NCBI GenBank assembly: GCA_017417385.1
Contig: JAFPZF010000003.1
Span: 27,603 to 91,602, forward strand
Length of the DNA: 64,000 nt
Origin: Bacteroidales bacterium
GTDB taxonomy: Bacteria > Bacteroidota > Bacteroidia > Bacteroidales > Marinilabiliaceae
Direction: 5' to 3'
Shown here piece after piece: positions 7,767-18,700 of the stretch (the stretch's first letter is position 1; every line of letters starts with the position of its first letter). The position numbers were made by a program, and so were the translations under genes. The notes beneath the pieces were generated by a model. That model saw only the letters and a list, made by a program, of their open reading frames with translations. It was not told the DNA's origin and did no database searches.

Positions 7767-7832
7767 AATGCACGAAAGTGGTCGCTAACATGCTAAAAAC
7801 ACCCCATCAGCGACCGATTTCGTGCATTTTTT
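7767..7832 (+). terminator. Long intrinsic terminator-like hairpin
   Basis: AATGCACGAAA pairs with TTTCGTGCATT, and inside it GGTCGCT pairs with AGCGACC, giving a long two-part stem with a 22-base A-rich loop, followed by a T run. It stands after the GH35 remnant and just before the ATPase promoter, where it would shield the ATPase gene from upstream transcription. The length is unusual for a simple terminator. Confidence 0.7.
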
Positions 7833-7856
7833 CATAGCGGATTGAGGGGAAAGGAG

Positions 7857-7864
7857 TATATTTG
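7857..7864 (+). promoter_or_regulatory. -7 box of the ATPase gene
   Basis: TATATTTG is an exact TAnnTTTG match, 30 bases before the ATG at 7,895. No good -33 TTTG is seen. Because this box includes the TTG at 7,862, that codon is unlikely to be the translation start. Confidence 0.5.
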
Positions 7865-7894
7865 CGGCATAAGTTCAACAATAATCAAGATGGT

Positions 7895-9349
7895 ATGAAT
7901 AAGCTTTTCGTTGGACGCGAGAAAGAACAGCAGCAGTTGAGGGAATATCTCAACTCGGAACAGTCGGAATTCATAGCAGTGTATGGACGTAGGCGCGTAG
8001 GCAAGACATTCCTCATACAGAAAGTCATCGGCAATGATTATGCCTTTTACGTGGCTGGCATGAACAGTGTTTCTATGCGCATTCAATTGAAAAACTTCAT
8101 GCAGGGTATTAGAAGTAACCATCCTGAAGTTCCTGTTGTCCAGACGTGGCTTGATGCATTCATAGCACTTGAGACTTATTTGGGAACCTTGCCAGAAGGG
8201 AAAAAGATAGTTTTTATCGACGAAATGCCATGGATGGACACACCACGCTCAAATTTTATCAGTGGCTTGGAGCATTTCTGGAATTCATGGGCATCATGGC
8301 GTGATGACATCAAGCTGATAGTCTGTGGTAGCGCGACGTCATGGATTATCAACAACCTGATTAAGAATAGGGGCGGCCTTCATAACCGTGTAACCCATAA
8401 GATTCCGTTAAAGCCCTTTACGCTGAAAGAGTGCCAGATGTATTTTGATGCACGTGGATTTCGCTTGTCAACAAAGCAGATTGCCGAGTGCTACATGGTT
8501 CTTGGTGGCGTGCCATTCTACCTGTCGAAAATGAACAAGGGCGAAGGAGTGTCACAGAATATAGACAGGCTAGTTTTTGCCGAGGACGGCGAACTGCATG
8601 ACGAGTTCCAAAGTTTGTACAATTCGCTGTATAAGAATGCCTCCAACCACATAAAGATTGTTACTGCGTTGGCGACAAAAGGAAAGGGACTGACCCGACA
8701 GGAAGTACTTGAGAGTACGAAACTGTCCGACAATGGAAAGTTCTCCATGATGCTTGAAGAGCTAGAAAGTTGTGGGTTTATCCGCAGCTATGAACCTTTC
8801 ATTATGACAAACGGAAATCAGACGAATAAGAATTCCGAGATAAGAAAAAACACGGATACGCTTTATCAGCTTGTCGATGCCTTTACTCTGTTCTACTTTC
8901 AGGTCGTGATGAAAGCAGATGCACGTGATGCCAACTATTGGTCAAACAATCAGAACTCGCATGTCTATAGCACATGGAGTGGACTGTCGTTCGAGGTGCT
9001 ATGTTTGAACCATGTGGAGCAAATCAAGAAGGCGCTAGGCATATCTGGTATAACAGCTAATGTCTTTTCGTGGTTTGGCAAAGGAGAGCAGCGTTCTGCG
9101 CAGATAGACATGCTCATTGACCGAGCGGACAGGACTATCAATATCTGTGAGATGAAGTTCTGGAATAGGCCGTACACTATGACTGCCAAGGACGAAGATG
9201 ATATCGAGCGCAAGGTATCAACATTCATTGAAGCAACAAACACAGATAAGAATGTCATTGTGACAATGATAACGACCAAGGGCATTGACAGGAATGAACA
9301 TTCTGAATGCATCCAGCGAGAACTCATTCTGGATGATTTGTTTTGCTGA
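7895..9349 (+). CDS. AAA ATPase with C-terminal DUF234/nuclease-like domain
   Basis: A 484-residue protein counted from the ATG at 7,895; an in-frame TTG at 7,862 would add 11 residues but overlaps the promoter box. P-loop GRRRVGKT is at 31-38 and Walker B IVFIDE at 105-110, as in the archaeal-ATPase family (PF01637). GGLHNRVTHKIPLKPFT (about 165-181) resembles the sensor region, followed by a winged-helix part (about 240-320). The C-terminal AQIDMLID...NICEMKFWN has the D-x(n)-E-x-K spacing of PD-(D/E)xK-fold domains found as DUF234 in these proteins. Function is not established for the family; many are linked to mobile or defence-associated DNA. Arg is mostly CGC/CGT here, unlike the AGG/AGA of neighbours, and hairpins flank the gene, which suggests separate acquisition. 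Confidence 0.8.
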   Translation: MNKLFVGREKEQQQLREYLNSEQSEFIAVYGRRRVGKTFLIQKVIGNDYAFYVAGMNSVSMRIQLKNFMQGIRSNHPEVPVVQTWLDAFIALETYLGTLPEGKKIVFIDEMPWMDTPRSNFISGLEHFWNSWASWRDDIKLIVCGSATSWIINNLIKNRGGLHNRVTHKIPLKPFTLKECQMYFDARGFRLSTKQIAECYMVLGGVPFYLSKMNKGEGVSQNIDRLVFAEDGELHDEFQSLYNSLYKNASNHIKIVTALATKGKGLTRQEVLESTKLSDNGKFSMMLEELESCGFIRSYEPFIMTNGNQTNKNSEIRKNTDTLYQLVDAFTLFYFQVVMKADARDANYWSNNQNSHVYSTWSGLSFEVLCLNHVEQIKKALGISGITANVFSWFGKGEQRSAQIDMLIDRADRTINICEMKFWNRPYTMTAKDEDDIERKVSTFIEATNTDKNVIVTMITTKGIDRNEHSECIQRELILDDLFC

Positions 9350-9386
9350 TAATCACGAGATTTGAGTTCCCACAAAGGGTATTTGT

Positions 9387-9434
9387 ACCGGCATTGTAGC
9401 ACGGACGTACTAAGCGTCTGAATGCAATGCCGGT
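9387..9434. terminator. Compound stem-loop after the ATPase gene
   Basis: ACCGGCATTG (9387-9396) and CAATGCCGGT (9425-9434) form a perfect ten-pair stem, and GACG/CGTC can pair within the loop. There is no long T run, so it may be a weak terminator or a structured RNA element. From 9,435 to 9,596 I see no gene. Confidence 0.5.
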
Positions 9435-9596
9435 AAATAATTCTGGGCAGAATAGAGGGGAGAATCAAGGGGTTGGACGGACCTTTGGTGAAACGTGAGG
9501 AAGGGTTTGCGGAGGGGTGTGGAAATGTGTTGGAGGACATCAGTGAAAATGGCTTATATTTTGCTTAGAATCGTAGGTAGATAGCGAAAAAATGCT

Positions 9597-9604
9597 TAGA
9601 TTTG
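9597..9604 (+). promoter_or_regulatory. Candidate -7 box of the giant gene
   Basis: TAGATTTG fits TAnnTTTG and lies about 100 bases before the first ATG of the giant gene. No convincing -33 box is seen. The 16 bases from 9,597 differ at only one position from 345-360 at the GH78 promoter, where the shared TTTG serves as -33 box instead. The assignment is therefore tentative. Confidence 0.3.
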
Positions 9605-9704
9605 CCTATTGCTGTCGTGGTGTGTATGCACGTTTTTGCAGTAATTTTTGTTGGAATGCAAAGTGAGTGCGATGCCATGACGGCCTAACATAAAACGTAA
9701 ATAT

Positions 9705-12700
9705 ATGATTGCAAAAGCAATGAACGATATACAGGAAGAAGCTCAGTCATCCGCAGAGGCTATGAGAGGAAGTGAGCGGGTGCTGTCTTTGTCTGAGAAA
9801 CAAGGATTTTGTATGAAAATGAAAGATGTGTGCGGAGCGGCAAAGCGGTTGCTGCTTATGTTGTTCATATTCATGGCGTTTGGTCTGGAGGCGATGGCGG
9901 GTGTTGGCGTCAAGGCGTCTACCAGTACCGAAGGAACGGGAACAACTACCAGATATTATATCAATTTGGAGTTGAATGATAAGTCTGGGCGCGCAGTCAG
10001 TACTTATACAGGCACTGGAAATCCGAGTATAACTGTTGTCACGGACCAGGGGAGTTTTACGAATGTGTATGATGGAACAAATGCTCAAACTAAGGCGAGG
10101 TTTGTTAGTGATATTTTGAAATTAAGTGTAACAAGGACACAGTATGATAATTTCAGAAACTCTGGTACGCTTACGATAAATGGATTAAATGCGATTAATT
10201 CGGACTTGCCATCGTCAGTCACTTTGGATTCGAATATGCAGTGGGCGTATCCGAATACGGGTGGCGATTATTGTGCGAGCATCATGATGGGATACAATGG
10301 TAACGCACGACAAGATGGGTATATCACGATTGACCTCACCGAAGATGGATTCTCATATCAGGGACTGAGTTCAGACTCTCCATATCCTTTGACTATAAAT
10401 GGGTATACGTTTAACTATAACACATCCTTAGTTAATACGAATTCCTATACAATAAATACGGGTGGGCGTATCATTTTGCGCACGGATGGCGGAACGACAG
10501 GTTCTGGTAGGCTTTTTTCAGCGGCGAATATAGCAGTTGAGGGTCTTAATGCTATAGCACCAGCCTTTGATGACTATGTGAAGTTTTCTTTGGGGGAAGG
10601 ACAGACGCAGGTTTGCCAAAGTGACGCAGCGCTCTCATGTGCGAAGGTCTCGATGCATGCGCAGAGGACCACTTCAACACAGACCGGCGATGTCATGGCG
10701 TATACGTTGCTCGTTAAGATCACAAAGGACGGGCAAGCGATAGATATAGAGAACACAGTCTCGAGTATAGTATTTAATGGTCAGACGAGACGTACCATAA
10801 CATACGGTGTTCCTTCTGGTCAGAATACAGTGACTAATGCAGGAACTATTACAGCTTATGCAAATCTTTTCGGAAATCTTTCGTCAAGTAATTATTACGC
10901 ATCAGAGGAGAATCCGCGTCAGGCGCAAACGTTTTGGACGGATAAGTTTGGAGGACAGAAGTGTATAGCATTCTACGTTTCTTCTACTGAGTACAATCAG
11001 ATTTTGTGGAACTCCAATAGTGGGTACACCATTGAGGGTTTCTCGGATTTGGATGAGAGTCTTTCGGGCTACACGTTTGTCATAGAGGGTGTTCAGCCGT
11101 GTAACACATGTCCTGCGCAGTGGGAGGTAAAACTTGATGTGGATGCGAGCCAGAATTGTGAAGGGGACTATGCCTTCATGCAGTTCAATACAGTCGCAGG
11201 CGTCCAGTACTACTTCGAGAAGTGGGATGGTGGTGACTGGGTTCCACAGGAGCTCTTCCCAGCTTCTGGTACAGGCGTGACAAGTTTCGTTGCAACGCAG
11301 ACAGTGCCTAATGCTCAGTTCTTCGTAAACAATGCTCAGGGTGGTGACGAGTATCGCGTAAGGGCTACTTGCGGTGGTACGATGAAGTACACCTATGATG
11401 GACGAAAGGGCGATAGGTTTATCATACAGAGCTACAGTCCGGAGACAAACGTCAACAAGGTAGCATGTCTTAACAATCTTGCAGGTGATGTCGTTCACGT
11501 GGAGAACGCCGAGGTTGGCGTATTGTACTACCTCTGCAAGGATGACGCACCTGTTGATGGTTATGATGCACAGGGGAAGCCGAACTCGTTCAAGGTTAAA
11601 TGTACTTACGACAATCAGAACCAGACAGTCATTGAACTTGATGGACTGACAGATCCAGGAGAGTACACAGTATGGGCGGTGAAGGATCCTTGTCCACCTG
11701 CTCGAGTCCCGGGTGTCGTTACAGTCGTCACTCTCGATGGGCAGCTTTCTCTTGCTGTAGAGTGTGTCAGTGGAGCTTCGGGAGACAAGTGGAATGTAAG
11801 GCTTGAAGGAGTTTCGGCAGGAGGGAATCTTGATTACTATCTATATAAAGACGGGGAATCCAACCCTGTAGCTGAGAGTTCGCGAGTAGGAAATGTCTGG
11901 ACGATAGACAAGCCGACGTATGGAGCAGCGACAACAACGGCGGGCAAGTATTATGTGAGGGCGACGTCGCGTTGTGGTACGATACGTTCCAACTATGTCT
12001 CGATACCTCATAGCTACCGCATATCTGAGCCTACGGGACTTTGTGGTGGTTCTACTTTTGAAATCACTCTGTCACAGAGCGATGAAGACGTAGATTACCT
12101 TGTTTATACATCTGAATCTGCGACAGGAATAAAGTCAGTCTATAATAATGCGACGATTTCGGGAACGCTTGGAGGTGCAATAACGATAACAGTAGCAGAT
12201 GCGCCGAAGGGTTTCTATTATGTGATGGCCCGTCCGAAGGGATCGAGGATAACGACGAGCACCTGCATGGTACAGATGGAGGGGCATGTCGAGGTAGGCG
12301 AGGAGCCGACGAACCTGACGCTTAATCCGTCAAGTTCAGTTTGTGCTGGAACAGATCTGTCGATATCTGGCATGAACAGCAACTATACGTACTTCATCTA
12401 CGATGGGTCTCGATATAAGCAGGTATCTTCGACGCCAGCGACAACCGCTACTATGAAAATCAACGTTGCCGGTACATACGAGTTCTATGCGACATGTGGC
12501 AGCAACGACAATTATGTAGGACCGCTTGCTACTATTGAAGTTTCAGAGATTGACATAGATCAGAACGTACGAATCTCGACGTCGACGACAGTAGGATGTG
12601 AGGGAGACCCGGAGACGAGTTTCACGTTGACTGGAGCGCAGGTAGGAGCGACATATACAGTATGGAAGAAAGTCGGTGATTATGCAGACCCGGACTCGAA

Positions 12701-15700
12701 CGGGGCGGAGACTGACGACCAGGTAGTGAGGACGGCTGGACCGGCGCAGACGACAGACCCGATAGTCTTCAGTGTCAACGACGAGGGCGAGTACTACGTC
12801 ACGGCGGAGATGGACGGCGAGTGCTCGAACGGTTCGTCGGGAGTCAAGTTGAACGGAATCTTTACTGTTAAGAAGTACAACGCTAATACGAGGATATCTG
12901 ATGCTAACCTTTGTATCAGTGACCTGCCGAGGGCGATCATGATTCACAACTCTGAGGCGAACGTTACTTACTCACTATACAATGCGGCGACGGGCAATCA
13001 GATGAAGGATGCAGCAGGCAATCCGTATAGTGTCAAGGCGACATCGGACAATTCCGCGAATGCGAAGATTACGATACCTAACACGTTGGGTGAGGGAGCG
13101 TATGTAGTATATGCATTGCGCGATGGATGTTCGATCCCGAAGCAGATTCCTGGTCAGGTGACGCTTGTCAACTCGACGAGTACGCCGAAGAAGATGGTAC
13201 TTTCAGGCAGCACCGAAGAAGGTGGAATCCTCTGTGGTGGTGGCGAGGCATATATATTTGGAGTCTCAGGTGTGTCGCCAGGTGTCACCTACGAGTTGAG
13301 ATTTAGGGAGGCTGGCACAAGCACGACGACGACAGTCGACAGTTTCGAGGGAGACAACATCAGTACGACGAGGTATTTCCAGGCACAGGATGCAGCCGGA
13401 GTTTACACAGTAGTATCACTTGCTACATGCGAGACTGTAAGTGGTTCGTTCACAATAGATGATGAGGGAGCTCCGGACGTGGAGTTAGCGGAGACGGGAA
13501 CTCATTGTGCAGACGATCAGTTCGGATATACCATCAGGGTGAAGAAACCGAATCCAAATGCTACGTACATATTGTATAAGGACAATGCGGAGGTTAATAA
13601 TTCAAATCCATTGCATGACATCAATGGTAACGATTATGTGCCGAACTATCCGTTTACAGTCTTTGAGAGTGGCAACTATACTGTTAAGGGTAAGAGCCGT
13701 GGTGGATGTATAGCACAGCCTCAGGGAAGTGTAGATGTGATATTGGCAGAGACTCAGGACGGTTTGCAGCTTGTAGCGGAGAAGAAGTCTGGGACGTGTT
13801 ATTATAGAATCTCGATCAAGGGAATCAATGGAGCGACGACGCGGACAGGGACAAAGTATCAGTTGTACACGATAGAGAATGGAACCAGGGTTGAGAAGAG
13901 TCTGCCGTTCGTAGGAGATGGGACGAGCAATCAGATACTTGAGGAGAACTTCGAGTTGCCAGAGGAGGGATTGACGCTATATGTATCGGCGGTACCAGAT
14001 GGACTTTCGGCAGGATCTTGTGAGGCGACGTTGAACAGTGTCGTCATACCAGGCAAGCCGACCTCACCGACGATCACAGCGGAGAACAAGTATCATTACT
14101 ATTGCAACAATGACTATGGTGTCGACGTGAAGATACCGTTGCCGAATAATTTTGTCGGAAGCTTCTACTTGTCGAGGGACGAGAACGGGACAGCTATAGC
14201 GAAGAATTCTGCTGGTAATGATTTGGTAGCTAATATAGTACAGAGTCAGACTGGTCAGACGATAACATTCTTTGGAGTGACTGCGGACTACACGGTAGTT
14301 GATCCAGGTCAGCCAACGGAGAGGAGAGTCTATCAGGATACAGAGTACTACCTCATCAATACGGACAATGATGGATGTAAGTCATCTAATCCAAGTTCGG
14401 TAGTAGTGAAGCACTACGACAATGACCCGCTATTGACGTATATAAGGGATGGTCAAGTTGTATGCTCGTCGTTGTTTACGGATGATGAGGAGGTCGTCAT
14501 AGAGTATCAGATACCTGCGGTTAACGAGGCAGAAGGTTATGATTTCTACTTGACAGTCAATGGAGGTACTCAACATTCGAGGGACGAGTTAATAGCGAGT
14601 GGAGAGTTGACGTTGGAGACCACAGGGAAGAAGTGGATATTCAAGTTTGACCCGGACAAATATGGAATCACGAGTGGTCATGTCAACATAGAGGTAGACA
14701 CCAAGTCTGGAGCGAGGCGAGGAGTAGTATGTCATGGGAACACAATCTCGTTTGACATAGAGGCGGCGCCGACGCTTGATGCGACTGAGGTTCAGATCAA
14801 TGGTATATCATCGACTTTGACCCAGACAGTTTGTGATGGAGCGCCGATGAAGTATAGTGTCACCCAGACAGGTGATAATGTGACAGCTAATACTGTTTAC
14901 TACTGGTATGACTATGATTGGCAGGCTGGCGACAGCAAGTCGCCAGTCTTCACGACAGGATCTACGTTGAATCATAACTACTCGTTCGAGTATACGACAT
15001 TGCCGGCGCTTGTCCCGAAGACAGCAAATGGAGATGTCGACGAGAGCAAGATTGCGGCGGACGGGTTCTATCACTTGAAGTATTGGGTTAAGGCAGACAA
15101 GAGCGGAAGTGACGTATGCTATTCGAAACTCGTACCAGTCGAGATACTCGTAAGGCCAGACAGGACGAAGGTACTTGACGCGACGAACGAGAAGTGGAAT
15201 CTCTGTGAGGACAGTGATCCGGCGAAGCTATCGGACTACTTCTCACAGGGAGGTGACGATCAGAATGCGGCAGGACGATTCTTCATACAGGGCGCAGCGG
15301 ACAACACAATATTGTTAAGTGTCGTGCCAGTAAATGGAACGTTCGTGATAGACCCGACAGTGTTCACGCCGACAGGTATAGAGTGGTCGTTGTTTGGGGA
15401 GGAGAAGTATTATAGGACGACGGATCTCACGTATTCAAATCCGTTGACGCCGGGAACCGACTTCGACAAGGAGGCCAACTTCCCGACGAAGGGAACGTCT
15501 GGTTCGGGCAACGACGGCAGCAGGGTAAGTTATTACAACGTATATTATAGGAGTGGAGTCTGCAACACGTTCTTCAAGACCGGAACGTTCAAGGTCTGGG
15601 AGAAGATGTATAAGGATCAGGACTTCATCAATCCAGAGCCGTGCTACTGCACAAATGACGAGATCACAGTTCAGGGATTGTGGTTTTATGGTGGCATGAA

Positions 15701-18700
15701 GTGGGCTCAAGTTCTTGCCAACGGTCAGCTCTGGCCCGACCAGCCGACCGATGACGGCAAGGATTATACGTATACGTTCTCGCCGCTGACGAGGCACAGA
15801 GGGAATGGCAACGGAGTGCCAGTCGTCTTCACGTATCAGGCGGAGGACATCCACGGGTGTACCTACACGCAGACCAAGACCAGCATGCTGTATCAGCCGG
15901 TTGCCAATGAAGTCTTCTTCACGATAGGCAATCTTGACGAGGCATTCGAGCAGGGCTATAGCGAGGACTACTTGTGTCCGGAGGATAACAACCACTACAC
16001 GTTGACTCCTAAGATCTACAAGTATCAGTACTGGAATGCAGCGGAGGCAGCGACGATACCGCAGGGCATGGAGTACACCATCACTCCTGACCCGAAGTTC
16101 ACGACAGGCAAGGCGACGAACGTAGCAGGTACGGCAGACGTCCCATACAGGGCTATGCAGGCAGACCAGAAGATGTTCACCACGGACATCGACGACACCA
16201 ACTATCCGACAGGAACACATAGGAGGGCATATACCAACACGTTAGGTACGACGGCGGGCATCGATGCAACACACAGCAAGTTCACATACGTAGTACCATG
16301 GGCTACGAGGGAACTTGACATCAATGCTCCGGCCGGGACCATAGTGTCGGTAGTGTCGACCCTCAATCACAGCACGACGAGTGGAACGACCGAGACCGTA
16401 CAGATAATCGTCGACGGCTATTACTCGTTCCCGGCATATAACGGAGAGCCACAGGAGTACGTATCGGCAAAGAAGGTCACCGACGCTAAGCTCGTGGCGC
16501 ACAACCTATATGCGTTGAAGATAGCGCAGCCTCTTGGTACAGACTACACATATACCTTCTCGGGAGGCAACCATGTCGTCAAGGAGGCGAATGGCACATA
16601 TTCGTTCATTCCGAGCGAGATGGGCGAGGCAGGGTCTATCACCCTCAACGTCATCAACGGCACGACAGACTGTGGTGGCAGCACATGTCGAGGAAGCTGG
16701 ACGAGGAACTACAGGATCAAGAGGACACTCCAGCATGACATGAAGAGGAGCTACTGCTCGAGGACAGGAGATGGCACCATAACGTTCGCCGTCAACTATC
16801 CAAGTAGGAGCTTGACAGTCAGTCAGATGGCGGCCGGCATACAGTCGACAATAGACGGAATCAACGTCCAGAAGACATCGAGGACAGCAGAGAAGGACGC
16901 AGCAATCCAGGCGTTCAATGCTACATATCATGCAACGATAGCGACAGGCAGTGAGGCGCAGACCCTTGCCAACACAGCCTTGACAGCTGTTGACGTACTC
17001 CAGAACGAGGTTGACCAGAATGCAGACCTCAATGGGGACGGCAATATCGCTACGCAGGTCGAGGTCAACACCAAGAGACTTGAGGCTACGCAGATGGCCG
17101 ATGCGGCTAACGATATATTGTCGGCGGAGAGGGATATCGATGCGTTCGACCAGTCGCTTACGCAGTTGAGTGGCAACTCAGTAGCGAACTACCCGACGAC
17201 AGACGGCTTGTTTGACTACGACTATGGTTATGAGGGACTTGCGGGTGTTGCTACCGTTATCGTCAGGAAAGTAGAGAGCATAGCAGATGATGGCACGAGG
17301 TCATACGACAGTTCATACGGAGTTGGAGGCGAGCTCAATCTCGGCTCGATATCCGATGCTATGCAGACAGCGATGCCGATCATCACGTACGACCAGAACG
17401 GCATAGGAGCAGTCACATTCCCAGACCTCACGAACCAGACCGGCACGTACACCACATTCTCGTGGGGGTACCAGAACGGTGTCAGTGGAAGGTATGAGTT
17501 CACGTACACCTTCGTACCGGACAATGAGCCAGCGGAGTGTGCGATGACGATGACGTGGGATGTATTCCTCTCGAATGACACAGAGCCATTCGACATCTAC
17601 TATGGTCATACCGTCGAGGGACACACAGCGAAGGCAGAGTTCCCGATCACTTACGGTGATGTACAGACAGAGTGGAAAGACCTCAACGTCAACGGATTGT
17701 GGAACAATGCAGGTAATACACCTGGTGCTACGGACAAAGTTTACTCAGACCCAGACGTAGCGATAGACCTTTGCCGTCAGACCAGTTACACCGACGGAGC
17801 GCTCAGCGCAAAGAACCTCATCAGCTTCATGCCGGAGTCAGTAGCTTCGCCGAGCGACATACCGGGAACCTTCTGGATCCAGGAGCTCAATGCAGGCGGC
17901 ACGACACGTAGCGTCCCGACAGAGGAGCCGGCCGGACTCTATGACCCGGAGAACGCAATGTGGAAGATCTGTCCGGAGAACTTCCCGGCGAGTGCATCTT
18001 ACTACTCATTGTATACAGACGACGAGCATTTGAAGGCGAACACCACGTATCGACTCATCTACTATGTCGGTTGTGGTAATCCATTCTCGAGGCGTGTAAT
18101 CTTCACCGATGCAACATCTACGAGCATTGCAGTTGACGGAGCGCAGTACAGGAATGGCGTAGCGTACGTCTGCTCGAACAAGAACGAAGTCAAGGACGGT
18201 CTCACCATAGCAGAACTAAACGACCATGTCACGCTGACGTTCTCTGGTAACGGTGTCTCGGGAGGTCACTGGAGCATAAGCCCGAACCTCACGAAGACAG
18301 AAGAGGGCAAGACATACGAGCTACTGACCGACAAGGGGACAGATAGCCAGGGCAGACCTATAGCATACCTGAACATCAAGGATTACGTCGAGAAGTTGAA
18401 GGGCACCGATAACCCAGAGCTCATCGTAACCTACGCATTCAAGGCAGGACACTGCGAGTATAAGACAGAGAGGTACATATCCATCGTCGACTTCGGTGCG
18501 CCGAGCTTCACCATCTCTGGCACGAACAACGAGACAGACGTCAGAATCTTCTACAGGAGTGAGCAGCAGCAGCACAAGCTCAATCCAGTACATCCGCAGA
18601 TAGCCAACAAGGACGTAGCGGGTAGGGGATGGTTCCAGATCACGATGCTTGGTGCGTCGAGTGGCACTAACTACGGACTCTACTTCAGGGCTACCGGAGC

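Noticed and set aside
7862..7894. Alternative TTG start for the first ATPase
   Set aside because: The TTG overlaps the TATATTTG promoter box, so it would lie outside the transcript; the ATG at 7,895 gives a normal family N-terminus.
9641..9650. GTAATTTTTG as the -7 promoter box of the giant gene
   Set aside because: The spacing within the box is one base too long for TAnnTTTG, and there is no suitable -33 element.
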